Below are positions 16,325-24,734 of a stretch of DNA of 64,000 nucleotides, one piece after another. Source of the stretch: Cellulophaga sp. Hel_I_12 (lineage in GTDB: Bacteria > Bacteroidota > Bacteroidia > Flavobacteriales > Flavobacteriaceae); the NCBI RefSeq assembly GCF_000799565.1, contig NZ_JUHB01000001.1, positions 3,041,501 to 3,105,500 on the forward strand, in the 5' to 3' direction. The position numbers and the translations under genes were made by a program. How positions within the stretch are numbered: the stretch's first letter is position 1; the number at the start of each line of letters is the position of its first letter. The notes under the pieces are model-generated. The model was not told the origin of the DNA. It ran no database searches and worked only from the letters and a program-made list of their open reading frames with translations.

Positions 16325-18703
16325 TCAGTTTTTAGTTTTAATTGGATTTTTAGAAATTAAAACTATGGGTTTATCACTATTAAAACCTTTAGAATCTATA
16401 TTCAAGTTTTTATTCTTTTTTAGCAATTCTATAGCTTTATCGGAACTGATTTCTTTATCTTCATAATAAAAGGTAGCGTCTTTTTTAGCCATATCAATGA
16501 GGTGATCTAATGGTGATGCTGGAGGCGGCGGCGGTGGAGGAATACTTGATTCTTCTCCCTTTTTTACATAAGCAGACGGGATAATTTTCCCATCTTTATC
16601 AACGGTTTGCCCATACTTATTGTAATAATTTGTTTGTCCGTTTTGTTTGTTGTAAAAGTGTTTTTCATTATTAATCATAACATAACCACTTTTTTCTTTT
16701 TCTTGTGCATTGTTTTCGGGTGCTGGTGGTGGAGGAATGTTACTAGTTTCTCCTTTTTTAACTTTAGGTGGGGTAGGAGGAGGCGGCGGCGGTATTATCT
16801 CAGCATTTTTTTTCTGTTCATTGGTCATATTTTCATAAATACTACTGAAATAGCGGTATTCTTCCTTCGTAATGATGTTGTACGATCCATCAGCATTTTT
16901 AAGCGTTTTCACCCAGCTATTGTAGGCACTCTCTAAACTTTTAGATACTTCTCCTTTGTGAAAAGGTGGCGGTGGCGGCGGAATGTTACTAGTTTCTCTT
17001 TTTTTAACTTTAGGTGGAGCAGGAGGCATAGGCGGTAATTCAGGATAGTTAGTCACACTTTTCTTTTGTTTATCTGTCATTAAATTATACAGATATTCCA
17101 TTCGATCTATTTCTGATTTTTTAATCGGCATAGACATATTTAAGTCGCTGTATTTAGAAGCTATCGCATTGTATTCTGAAATTTGTTTTTTTGTTGCGCC
17201 GTCTTGAAACTCACTTGGACCAACAATATTAATCGTTGCGCAACCGTATGCTTCTAAAAGGGTATTCACTTCTTTTATTACTTGTTTTGGTGTCTCATTT
17301 TTTACATGAATTTGGGCACTAACTAATTGTGAACGTTCTTCTTTGTTCAAATCAGTATTTATTTTAGATAAATAGATTTTTAATTCCTCAATAGCCACTA
17401 GTTCATTTTGAACCAATAATTTACCATTTCTATTAATCAGTATATTTATTTTCCTGTCGTTGACCGTAAACTGCTTTTGAAACCCAATTTTAGTATACAA
17501 GCTCACTTGATAGGGTTGTGGGTAACTTTTGCTACGGACGTTTTGATATGCAAAACTTGATGAATAATGTTTAAAATCATCTACATTGTAATTATTCAGT
17601 TCTCTGTTTTTAACAGGTTTTCCATCCACCCAAATGGCAAATTCTGTTTCTTTTTTCCATTTCTCTACATCTTGTGCTGTAGGAGCATTTGGTTTTGTAA
17701 TATATATATAGCGTATAGTATCATTTTTTTGTTGTTCAAAATCAGTATAGTTGATTTCTTCAGAATCTTGCAGTGTAAATTCGGATTCAATAAATTGTAA
17801 TGAATTAGCACTTTCTTCAGATTTCCTGACTTCCAATACTTTAGTTGCACTAAAACTGTAAAGGACCAATGCAAATAAGGGTAAAACCAATAAACTACGA
17901 AGCCATACGGCTTTTTTTGAGGTGTTTTTTTTCATGACTGTAAATCGTTTTTTGATGGATGAATAATTGATGGCATTCGTTAATGCCGTTTCTGGGCTTG
18001 CCGCATTTGATGAGAATGCCAATAAAATTTTTTGATACGTGGTAATTTCTATTCCTTTTTGCATCACCGCCTGGTCTGCTAAAAATTCGTGATTTAGTTT
18101 GATTACGTTTTTAAAGAGATAAACAAAAGGATTGAACCAGAAGAAGACCTGTACTAGCTCCATCAAAAGCACATCAATACTATGTTTTTGATGGGCGTGT
18201 GTTTTTTCATGGAGTACTACGGCTGTCGGGATTTCATTCGCAGTAAACTTTTGTTGGTTAAAAAAAATGAAATTAAAGAAGGTGTGTGGTGCTAGTTGTT
18301 CTTTTAATAGCACATGAATAATAGTTTGTTCTTTAATCTTCGTGTTTTTTTTAATTCTATTGCTGATGATAAAAAGGTTTTGAACAAATTTGAATCCAAA
18401 AACTAAGACGCCAAGTGCATAAACACTCCATAGAATAGTACTTAAATAACCGGTACGCTTGGAAATGGCTGTCGTTTGAAATTCTTCTAATTGAAAATCA
18501 AGCGGCATATGCTCAAAAGTAGGTTCAGGTGTTACATATACATATTCCGTAAAGATCAATGCTGGGATTACAAAAGCGGAACCTACGGCCGCTAATAGAT
18601 AAAAGCGTTTAAAGCTGTGCATGCTTTCTCGTTCTAAAAGCAGTTTGTAAAATGCGTAGAAAATTGCCAAACAGGTGGTGACTTTTACAATATAGATCAG
18701 CAT
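16325..18703 (-). CDS. M56 (BlaR1-like) peptidase with proline-rich C-terminal region
   Basis: 792 residues. N-terminal membrane helices, the zinc motif HEKTH (about residues 165-169) with LNHEFLADQAV downstream, and a membrane helix at about 265-285 define the M56 part. Unlike the first cluster it has no TonB domain. The rest has a partly repeated soluble region and a C-terminal third with four polyproline blocks (PPPPPP) separated by repeated K-x-K-KxETSNIPPPP modules and helical spacers resembling SEYxxIxxxYxxMTxEQKK. Such polyproline tracts are typical of periplasm-spanning linkers. It lies 2 bp after blaI and is surely its partner. The inducer is unknown. Confidence 0.85.
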   Translation of the reverse strand: MLIYIVKVTTCLAIFYAFYKLLLERESMHSFKRFYLLAAVGSAFVIPALIFTEYVYVTPEPTFEHMPLDFQLEEFQTTAISKRTGYLSTILWSVYALGVLVFGFKFVQNLFIISNRIKKNTKIKEQTIIHVLLKEQLAPHTFFNFIFFNQQKFTANEIPTAVVLHEKTHAHQKHSIDVLLMELVQVFFWFNPFVYLFKNVIKLNHEFLADQAVMQKGIEITTYQKILLAFSSNAASPETALTNAINYSSIKKRFTVMKKNTSKKAVWLRSLLVLPLFALVLYSFSATKVLEVRKSEESANSLQFIESEFTLQDSEEINYTDFEQQKNDTIRYIYITKPNAPTAQDVEKWKKETEFAIWVDGKPVKNRELNNYNVDDFKHYSSSFAYQNVRSKSYPQPYQVSLYTKIGFQKQFTVNDRKINILINRNGKLLVQNELVAIEELKIYLSKINTDLNKEERSQLVSAQIHVKNETPKQVIKEVNTLLEAYGCATINIVGPSEFQDGATKKQISEYNAIASKYSDLNMSMPIKKSEIDRMEYLYNLMTDKQKKSVTNYPELPPMPPAPPKVKKRETSNIPPPPPPFHKGEVSKSLESAYNSWVKTLKNADGSYNIITKEEYRYFSSIYENMTNEQKKNAEIIPPPPPPTPPKVKKGETSNIPPPPAPENNAQEKEKSGYVMINNEKHFYNKQNGQTNYYNKYGQTVDKDGKIIPSAYVKKGEESSIPPPPPPPASPLDHLIDMAKKDATFYYEDKEISSDKAIELLKKNKNLNIDSKGFNSDKPIVLISKNPIKTKN

Positions 18704-18705
18704 AA

Positions 18706-19071
18706 CTATCTGTTTTTAATTTCTTTTTCTATTAAAGCTTTCAAATCTTCTAACTCCTCTTTGGTCAAAGCTGTTTCTTGGGTAAAAAACGAAGCAAACT
18801 GACTAGCGCTGTCATTAAAAAAGTTTTTGATCAATCCGTTGACGTGCTTTGAGAAATAATCTTTCTTTTTTACCAAAGGATAGTATTCCCGTGACCTTCC
18901 TAAATTATGATAGGCTACAAAACCCTTGTCCGTCATACGTTTTAATAAGGTGGCAATGGTTGTCGTGGCCGGTTTAGGATCATCGTAAGCATCGAGCAGG
19001 TCTTTCATAAAAGCCTTTTTTTGCTTCCATAAAACATTCATTAGTTCTTCTTCTGATTTTGATAGTTGCAT
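18706..19071 (-). CDS. BlaI/MecI-family transcriptional repressor
   Basis: 121 residues; the winged helix (LSKSEEELMNVLWKQ, PATTTIATLLKRMTDKGFV) and C-terminal dimerisation helices are typical. It is followed after 2 bp by the M56 gene, the classical order blaI-blaR1. Two palindromic candidate operators lie upstream at 19215-19261. This pair resembles the widespread Bacteroidota BlaI/M56 regulators that are not linked to a beta-lactamase. Confidence 0.93.
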   Translation of the reverse strand: MQLSKSEEELMNVLWKQKKAFMKDLLDAYDDPKPATTTIATLLKRMTDKGFVAYHNLGRSREYYPLVKKKDYFSKHVNGLIKNFFNDSASQFASFFTQETALTKEELEDLKALIEKEIKNR

Positions 19072-19103
19072 GTCTGCTATGTTTTATAATCAATTTATAT
19101 GCT

Positions 19104-19156
19104 TACCTCTCCTTTGGGGAGGTCAAGATTGGTTCTTTCCAATCTTGGGTGAGGCA
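19104..19156. repeat. intergenic double hairpin
   Basis: Two adjacent inverted repeats: cctctcctttggggagg and CAAGATTGG-ttcttt-CCAATCTTG (19124-19147, perfect 9-bp arms). It separates blaI from its operators and belongs to the same kind of mobile intergenic element as the copies at 8083 and 13884. No T-tract. Confidence 0.45.
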
Positions 19157-19214
19157 AAGCAAATAATTTCGAGCTATATTTTTAAAGTAAGAAATATTTG
19201 AACGAAATTATTTG

Positions 19215-19261
19215 TTCTACAAACATAGAGTAAATATTTTAATTCTACAAGTGTAGAGTAA
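19215..19261 (-). promoter_or_regulatory. two BlaI operator-like palindromes
   Basis: Two direct copies of a 19-bp element, TTCTACAAACATAGAGTAA (19215-19233) and TTCTACAAGTGTAGAGTAA (19243-19261), start 28 bp apart. Each contains the inverted TCTACA/TGTAGA core typical of BlaI/MecI operators; the second is perfect. They lie upstream of the blaI-M56 pair (minus strand) and also upstream of phnA (plus strand), so either or both could be regulated. Confidence 0.75.
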
Positions 19262-19339
19262 ATTTTTATTCAATTGGATTTGAAATGAGGTATTATTTCT
19301 AATAGAATGTTTTAAGTTTACACCATTCAAAAATAAAGC

Positions 19340-19918
19340 ATGAGTGTACTACAAGAACTAAAAGAGAGAAGCAACAATACTTGCGAATTATGTACTGGAA
19401 CGAATGACTTAAAAGTGTATGAAGTGCCGCCAGTTTCTGTTGGTGGTATTGATGGGAGTCTTTTAGCCTGTAGTACCTGCATCGACCAGATAGAAAACTC
19501 GGATACTACCGATGCAAATCATTGGCGATGCTTAAATGACAGTATGTGGAGTGAGTTTGATTCTGTAAAAGTAATTGCTTGGCGGATGCTTTCTCGACTA
19601 AAAGCAGAAGGGTGGCCTAAAGATTTGCTCGATATGCTCTATTTAGAAGATGAAGTACTTACCTGGGCAAAAGCTACAGGCGAAGGCTTGGCAGAAGCCG
19701 ATAAAATCACCCATAGAGATGTTAATGGCGTTATTTTAGAAAACGGCGATAGCGTGGTTTTAGTGAAAGATTTAAAAGTAAAAGGTTCTAGTATGGTGGC
19801 CAAACAAGGTACTGCCGTTCGTAGAATATCCTTAGATCACGAAAACGCTGATTATATTGAAGGTAAAGTAGATGGGCAGCAGATTGTGATTATTACCAAG
19901 TATGTGAAGAAGCTCTAA
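19340..19918 (+). CDS. PhnA-family protein
   Basis: 192 residues. N-terminal zinc-ribbon-like cysteines (CELCTG, about residues 14-17, and CSTCID, about 44-47) are followed by the PhnA C-terminal beta domain (DVNGVILENGDSVVLVKDLKVKGSS). PhnA was named from the phosphonate cluster, but its biochemical role is not settled. No phosphonate genes are near. Its promoter may overlap the BlaI operators. Confidence 0.88.
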   Translation: MSVLQELKERSNNTCELCTGTNDLKVYEVPPVSVGGIDGSLLACSTCIDQIENSDTTDANHWRCLNDSMWSEFDSVKVIAWRMLSRLKAEGWPKDLLDMLYLEDEVLTWAKATGEGLAEADKITHRDVNGVILENGDSVVLVKDLKVKGSSMVAKQGTAVRRISLDHENADYIEGKVDGQQIVIITKYVKKL

Positions 19919-19975
19919 GAAAGTTCAAGTGCAAGTTCAAAAAATTATAAGTTTAAATGTCAAATTTATATTTTT

Positions 19976-20017
19976 GAACACAGAACACAGAACACAGAAC
20001 ACAGAACACAGAACACT
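19976..20017. repeat. 7-bp tandem repeat (GAACACA)6
   Basis: Six head-to-tail copies of GAACACA (the last one ends in T) in a non-coding stretch. The surrounding sequence has degenerate ttcaagttcaaa words. Probably a replication-slippage tract with no visible function. Confidence 0.95.
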
Positions 20018-20139
20018 GATTACTCTTTTCAATATCAGCCTTCAATGAACAATCGTCAACGATTTTTTTGAACCTGAAACCTTAAACGCGAAACGAGAAA
20101 CTCTTTTCACCTTTTCACCTTTCAACTTTACATTTTTAA

Positions 20140-20904
20140 TTAACTCTTCTTCCCTTTCGGATTATTTTTCTGCTTCACGCGCACAAAGATTAATTTATGT
20201 CGGCTTTTTGGGTTTTCACGCTGTTCTAATTCAAATATATCAATTGATTTAATCAGCGGAGTTAGTTTGTCGAAGCCATAGTTTCTAGAATCAAAATTGG
20301 GTTGTTTTTTTTGCAAAAGACTCCCCACATCACCAAGAAAAGCCCAACCATCGTCGTCAGAAACATCGGTAATAGTTGTTTTTATAAATTGAATGTCTTT
20401 TTTGGTAATCGTATCGATGGTATCTTTACTATCGCTTTTTTCAGTTTCATTTTCAGTGCTGCTTGTTTTTGACTTTAGAATTTCGATGTAAATAAATTTA
20501 TCGCAAGCCACAATAAACGGACTAGGTGTTTTTTTCTCTCCGATACCAATAACCTTCATTCCCGCTTCTCTTAAGCGTGTAGCAAGTCGCGTAAAATCGC
20601 TATCACTAGAAACGAGACAAAATCCGTTTACTTTCTCCGAATATAGAATATCCATGGCATCGATAATCATAGCAGAATCTGTTGCATTTTTTCCAGTGGT
20701 ATAGCCGTATTGCTGAATAGGCGTTATGGCATTTTCCAGCAAAAGATTTTTCCATTTTGATAAATTAGGCTTCGTCCAATCTCCATAGATTCTTTTGATG
20801 GTCGGGTTGCCATATTTAGCAATCTCCTCCATCATTTCTTTTACATAGGCCGATGGAATATTGTCACCGTCAATAAGTACTGCTAAATTTATGTTCGAAT
20901 CCAT
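20140..20904 (-). CDS. NYN-domain protein with LOTUS/OST-HTH C-terminus
   Basis: 254 residues. The N-terminal NYN/LabA PIN-like nuclease domain shows LAVLIDGDNIP (Asp11-Asp13), KNATDSAMIIDAMD and the SSDSDF motif (acidic metal ligands), ending near residue 145. After an acidic linker the C-terminal part (FLGDVGSLLQKKQPNFDSRNYG) matches a LOTUS/OST-HTH module, a putative RNA-binding fold. The protein is probably an RNA-processing nuclease; its target is unknown. It is single, with a structured intergenic element upstream. Confidence 0.85.
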   Translation of the reverse strand: MDSNINLAVLIDGDNIPSAYVKEMMEEIAKYGNPTIKRIYGDWTKPNLSKWKNLLLENAITPIQQYGYTTGKNATDSAMIIDAMDILYSEKVNGFCLVSSDSDFTRLATRLREAGMKVIGIGEKKTPSPFIVACDKFIYIEILKSKTSSTENETEKSDSKDTIDTITKKDIQFIKTTITDVSDDDGWAFLGDVGSLLQKKQPNFDSRNYGFDKLTPLIKSIDIFELEQRENPKSRHKLIFVRVKQKNNPKGKKS

Positions 20905-21012
20905 TATTTTAAATTATAGGGTTGAAATTACACGAAAAAGTGGAATTAAAGCCTTGTTTGTCAACTATTCTGTTAAATAAAAAAACAAGAAACAAGGCAA
21001 GATGCTTGTTTT

Positions 21013-21097
21013 GCGTTAGGGATAGGAGTGGAAAACCCACAGCCACATTTTTGTGGTGAGGATTTGCAACGGATAGCCCGCCCGCTAGGGAACGCCC
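21013..21097. ncRNA. candidate structured intergenic RNA element (strand uncertain)
   Basis: Closed by GCGTT (21013-21017) and AACGC (21091-21095). Inside are a GTGG-aaaac-CCAC hairpin, a CCAC-attttt-GTGG hairpin, and a CCC-gcta-GGG hairpin within gcccgcccgctaggga. The phrase layout (gttagggatagNagtgg…gatttgNaacgg…agcccg…gggaacgccc) recurs in flavobacterial intergenic regions as I remember them and may correspond to a described motif such as flavo-1; I could not confirm that. It lies between the dipeptidase and NYN genes, both on the minus strand. Confidence 0.5.
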
Positions 21098-21140
21098 AAA
21101 AATTAAATCGTTCACTTAAACTATCAATTTTAAGAGCTGA

Positions 21141-22544
21141 TTAGTCAGCGGCATGCTGTTTAGTTAATGCCGTAAAATGCTGATAGAAATAAGGAATAGT
21201 TTCTATTCCTTTTAAATAATTCCATACGCCAAAATGCTCGTTAGGGGAGTGAATGGCATCGCTATCTAAGCCAAAGCCCATTAAAATAGTTTTGCTTTTC
21301 AGTTCTTTTTCAAACAAGGCAACAATAGGAATACTGCCACCGCTGCGTTGTGGAATTGGTTTTTTTCCAAAAGTAGTTTCGTAGGCTTTTGAAGCTGCTT
21401 GGTAGCCAATGGTATCAATGGGAGTCACATAACCCTGTCCGCCATGATGTGGTTTTACCAACACTTGTACACCTTTAGGTGCAATACTTTCAAAATGAGT
21501 TTTGAATAATTCGGTAATTGCTGTCCAGTCTTGATTCGGGACTAAACGCATCGAAATTTTTGCGTATGCTTTACTCGCAATAACGGTTTTAGCACCTTCG
21601 CCCGTGTACCCACCCCAAATGCCATTCACATCTAAAGTTGGTCTAATAGAATTTCGTTCATTGGTCGTATAGCCTTCTTCGCCATAAACAGCATCAATGT
21701 CTAAAGCCTTCTTGTAGTTTTCTAAACTAAAAGGGGCTTTTGCCATTTCGGCGCGCTCTTCTTTGGATAGATTTTCTACGTTATCATAAAAACCAGGTAT
21801 TGTGATATGATTGTTTTCGTCATGAAGACTAGCGATCATTTTTGATAAAATATTGATCGGATTGGCCACCGCCCCTCCGTACAAGCCAGAATGTAAATCT
21901 CTGTTTGGACCCGTAACCTCCACTTCAACATAACTTAATCCACGAAGTCCGGTGGTAATTGAGGGAACATCGTTGGCAATCATTCCGGTATCAGAAATTA
22001 AAATAATATCATTAGCTAGTTTTTCTTTGTGATTGGCCACAAAAATGGCTAGGTTACTACTCCCAACTTCTTCTTCGCCTTCAATCATAAATTTTACATT
22101 GCAAGGCAGTTGGTTGGTTTTCACCATAAACTCTAAGGCTTTGACATGCATATACATTTGTCCTTTATCATCACAAGCACCACGGGCATAAATAGCCCCG
22201 TCAGGGTGTTTGTCTGTTTTTTTGATGACAGGTTCAAAAGGAGGCGAAGTCCATAAATGAACAGGATCTGCGGGTTGCACATCGTAATGACCGTAAACAA
22301 GTACCGTGGGTAATGCAGGATCTATAATTTTTTCACCATAAACAATAGGGTATCCATCTGTTTCACAAATTTCTACTGTATCACAGCCAGCCTCTAATAA
22401 GGCTTTTTCAACAGCTTCAGCGGTGTCTAAAACGTCTTGGGTAAATGCAGGATCGGCACTTACTGAAGGCATTTTTAGCAGTTCAATTAGTTCTGATATA
22501 AAACGATTTTTATGTTCTGAAATGTAATTTTTAATGAGGTTCAT
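21141..22544 (-). CDS. M20-family dipeptidase
   Basis: 467 residues. M20/M28 zinc-peptidase landmarks: YGHYDVQP (first His and Asp), ACDDKGQ (bridging Asp), EGEEEVGS (catalytic Glu plus ligand Glu), a dimerisation lid in the middle, and a C-terminal HSPNEHFG ligand. The family hydrolyses di- and tripeptides in the cytoplasm; length matches bacterial dipeptidases of about 460 residues. It is the last clear housekeeping protein gene before the tRNA and the mobile element. Confidence 0.93.
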   Translation of the reverse strand: MNLIKNYISEHKNRFISELIELLKMPSVSADPAFTQDVLDTAEAVEKALLEAGCDTVEICETDGYPIVYGEKIIDPALPTVLVYGHYDVQPADPVHLWTSPPFEPVIKKTDKHPDGAIYARGACDDKGQMYMHVKALEFMVKTNQLPCNVKFMIEGEEEVGSSNLAIFVANHKEKLANDIILISDTGMIANDVPSITTGLRGLSYVEVEVTGPNRDLHSGLYGGAVANPINILSKMIASLHDENNHITIPGFYDNVENLSKEERAEMAKAPFSLENYKKALDIDAVYGEEGYTTNERNSIRPTLDVNGIWGGYTGEGAKTVIASKAYAKISMRLVPNQDWTAITELFKTHFESIAPKGVQVLVKPHHGGQGYVTPIDTIGYQAASKAYETTFGKKPIPQRSGGSIPIVALFEKELKSKTILMGFGLDSDAIHSPNEHFGVWNYLKGIETIPYFYQHFTALTKQHAAD

Positions 22545-22682
22545 GCTGTGTTTTTAAGTAGGGGCAAAATTACAAAAAAGAAGTTTTTTAAACTTAGTAT
22601 TTCATAATTCATTTTTTACTTTATATTTGCACTCCTTTAGCGGAAGAAAAATATATTTTTAAGCTCATAAAGGAAACCTAAT

Positions 22683-22728
22683 GCAGGCGTGGTGGAATTG
22701 GTAGACACGCTAGACTTAGGACATAGCG
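22683..22728 (+). pseudogene. broken tRNA-Leu 5' half
   Basis: gcaggcgtggtggaattggt and what follows match the acceptor, D-arm and anticodon region of the intact tRNA-Leu 73 bp downstream (same cttagga anticodon loop). The anticodon stem has mismatches and the sequence diverges into AT-rich DNA before any variable or T arm. It is a tRNA-Leu remnant, a likely scar of duplication or of earlier recombination at this site. Confidence 0.75.
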
Positions 22729-22755
22729 AAATATAAAGTGTTAAAATATTAAAAT

Positions 22756-22837
22756 GCGGGCGTGGTGGAATTGGTAGACACGTCAGACTTAGGATCTGAT
22801 GCCGCGAGGTGTGGGAGTTCGAGTCTCCCCGCCCGTA
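22756..22837 (+). tRNA. tRNA-Leu (UAG)
   Basis: 82 nt, class II. Acceptor GCGGGCG pairs with CGCCCGT (G-U at the end). The anticodon stem TCAGA/TCTGA encloses loop CTTAGGA, giving anticodon TAG. A long variable arm (tgccgcgaggtgt) and a T-arm with GGGAG-ttcgagt-CTCCC follow. CCA is not encoded. The mobile element begins directly after it, so its 3' end is a candidate integration site. Confidence 0.95.
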
Positions 22838-22840
22838 CAA

Positions 22841-22869
22841 AAGCCGAAGAGAAATCTTCGGCTTTTTCC
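22841..22869 (+). terminator. terminator after tRNA-Leu
   Basis: Perfect hairpin AAGCCGAAGA-gaaa-TCTTCGGCTT (22841-22864) followed by ttttt, 3 bp past the tRNA discriminator base. Confidence 0.92.
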
Positions 22870-23090
22870 ATTTAAAAAAATGTCGAAAAAAATGTCAGGT
22901 ACAACATAGGTACAACATTTTGCTAATTTCAGGGCAACATTTGTATTGATGTCAAATATTTCTATTTGTTATTAAACCCTATTAATTTTCTGGTAAAATA
23001 ATAAATTCTGCTAAATAGCAACCTTATTACTTCGTAAGGGGGAGTTTATTATCATACAATATAACCGCAATTTAAACTCGTAAAATACTT
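22870..23090. other. non-coding left end of the mobile element
   Basis: No gene seen. It contains a short tandem of related words (aaaaaaatgtc gaaaaaaatgtc, then aggtacaacat aggtacaacat) at about 22876-22919, which could be recombinase or accessory-protein sites. The 16 bp before the IS (TAAACTCGTAAAATAC, 23073-23088) also precede the second IS copy. Confidence 0.4.
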
Positions 23091-23134
23091 CCATCAAAAG
23101 ACTTCTATATAACTCCTTCTTAAATATTTGAATA

Positions 23135-24478
23135 TCAAGCTGCTTCTTCGAGTTCCTTTTGTATGTGGGCAACCTTTTTCTGCAAGTTGTCGAGCCTCTT
23201 TTGCTGACTGTGCCTTTTCATTTTTACTAAAATGGATTCATCGTATTCAACCTGGTGTGTTACCATGGTGTAGACTATGGATGCCAGTTTGTTCCCAGTT
23301 GCAATCGCGGCCGCCTTACCGCCATTTTTAGCCCTTTGGATTCGGTAATAATCACCCAAAGGCCCTTTGCTTTTCCAAAGGCAGCTGCCACATTTCCGGA
23401 ATATGTGCCCGGCGGTATTCTTTTTGTTCATCAGGTGGCTGCTAATCAGCTTTCCTCCTGATTGTTTGTTGTTGGGGACAAGGTTCAGCCATGATAGGAA
23501 CTGTTTCCTTGTAGGCCATTTACTGAAATCACTTCCCATTTCCCCAAGGATGTTCAGTCCACTCAGGCTATCTATACCGTCTATTTGGGTAATGTCCACA
23601 CCCAATTGTGTTTTTAGGTAACTGTCGACATCAAATTTTGGGGTGTTCTTGTTTTTCGTTTTTTTCTTTTTGTTAACGGGGTCTTTATCCTCGCCGGGAA
23701 CCTCGATCGTTTCCCTTTTTTTAAGTGCCTTTTCTATATTTTCATCGCACTGCTGCATTTGTGCGTGCACGAAATGGAAGGAATCGTAGGCCTGTTGAAG
23801 TGTAAACAGGTATTCTTCCCGCCATGTCCCTTCCAGGGATTTCATTATGGTCTCCTTGCTCGCCCTGACGCACCTGTCTCTGAGCTCCGCCAATATTTCC
23901 GTGTCTCTTTCCCCGTCAAGGATTGCGCTAACAATGGACATGCCTGTTTTTCCTGCAAGATCCCTAATTACCTTGTGCAGCTTTATGTTCATCTGTTCCA
24001 TGGATTTCTGCATGTGCTGGAGGTAGCGGCTGGCCTGACGGATCAGGTTCTGTCGGTGTCTGGTGTAAGTGCGCAGTTCCCGGGTATAGTTGTCCGGCTG
24101 GAAACTGTTCGACAAAAGCCCACAGCTATGAAGCTTCTGTATCCATTCCGCATCGCTCATGTCCGTTTTCCTGCCACTTACGTTCTTGACATTTCGTGCG
24201 TTTACCAGAAATACCTCGAAACCGTAGTCTTCCAAAAGGAGGAAAAGATTGAGCCAATAAATGCCCGTTGATTCCATGGCGATAGTTGTAATGCCACATT
24301 TTTTAAGCCATCTCGCTATTTGGTGCAGGTCACAAGTGAAGGCTGTGAAACGCCTTACTCTTTCAGCGTCCCTATCTTCCGGGACTGCCACCCAATGTTC
24401 CGTGCTACCGATGTCGATGCCCGCTGCATTTGGGTTCATCATGGCCATTTCGACCACTTCTTTTTTTGTCTTTTTCAT
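23135..24478 (-). CDS. IS110-family transposase
   Basis: 447 residues. The N-terminal RuvC-like DEDD domain shows AGIDIGSTEHW (Asp), AMESTGIYW (Glu) and KTDMSDAEW (Asp pair). The middle is coiled coil with a Lys-rich linker (about residues 255-285). The C-terminal Transposase_20 domain contains IDGIDSLSGL and the NKQSGGK segment, whose Ser is the family's probable nucleophile. IS110 recombinases are directed by a bridge RNA encoded in a non-coding end. The encoded protein is identical to the copy at 29015. Confidence 0.95.
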   Translation of the reverse strand: MKKTKKEVVEMAMMNPNAAGIDIGSTEHWVAVPEDRDAERVRRFTAFTCDLHQIARWLKKCGITTIAMESTGIYWLNLFLLLEDYGFEVFLVNARNVKNVSGRKTDMSDAEWIQKLHSCGLLSNSFQPDNYTRELRTYTRHRQNLIRQASRYLQHMQKSMEQMNIKLHKVIRDLAGKTGMSIVSAILDGERDTEILAELRDRCVRASKETIMKSLEGTWREEYLFTLQQAYDSFHFVHAQMQQCDENIEKALKKRETIEVPGEDKDPVNKKKKTKNKNTPKFDVDSYLKTQLGVDITQIDGIDSLSGLNILGEMGSDFSKWPTRKQFLSWLNLVPNNKQSGGKLISSHLMNKKNTAGHIFRKCGSCLWKSKGPLGDYYRIQRAKNGGKAAAIATGNKLASIVYTMVTHQVEYDESILVKMKRHSQQKRLDNLQKKVAHIQKELEEAA

Positions 24479-24722
24479 TTCAGAACTGTTTTTAGGTTAA
24501 ACAAAAGAGCCTCGGGTCCGCCCATTTTTACGTTCTGTAATCTTCTATAAGGGATTGCTGGGCATCACCAATGAAAAACCTACAACGGGAGGGACCAGAC
24601 TACGGCAAGGGTTTGAAAACACCAATTTCTTTTAGGTCTTGACTACCCGAAGCCCATATGTAAAGTTATTGAATTTTATGACCCAAATCCTTGTTTTGGA
24701 GGTTACTACGGCATAAAGCCAT
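24479..24722 (-). ncRNA. candidate bridge RNA region of IS110 copy 1
   Basis: 244 bp with no ORF, upstream of the transposase gene inside the IS, where IS110-group elements encode their bridge RNA (known for the family; inferred here). On the transposase strand it has GC-rich segments, two GCCGTAGT words about 80 nt apart, and near the gene a CGTAAAA stretch (complement at 24526-24532) that equals the CGTAAAA of the conserved left flank. That 7-nt match could be chance. I did not derive a reliable fold or both guide loops. Confidence 0.55.
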
Positions 24723-24734
24723 TCCTTCCGCCAT

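Larger units (their letters stand above)
23091..24722 (-). mobile_element. IS110-family insertion sequence, copy 1
   Basis: Bounded by comparison with copy 2: the sequences match from 23091/28971 to 24722/30602 and diverge outside, except for shared flanks. It has one transposase gene, a short non-coding right end (about 45 bp) and a long non-coding left end (about 244 bp upstream of the gene), the layout of the IS110 group. No terminal inverted repeats or obvious target duplication, as expected for the family. It is visibly GC-richer than the surroundings, suggesting recent transfer. Confidence 0.88.

Noticed and set aside
19976..20017. (GAACACA)6 considered as CRISPR-like
   Set aside because: The units are 7 bp with no spacers. 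It is a simple tandem repeat. No CRISPR array or cas gene was seen anywhere in the window.
22637..22840. 67-codon minus-strand frame over the tRNA region
   Set aside because: It is antisense to tRNA-Leu and the broken tRNA copy; non-coding.
23128..24550. Plus-strand open frames of up to 170 codons inside IS110 copy 1 (and the same at 29008-30430)
   Set aside because: They are opposite-strand shadows of the transposase gene, whose DEDD and C-terminal motifs are complete. The shadows have no family features.
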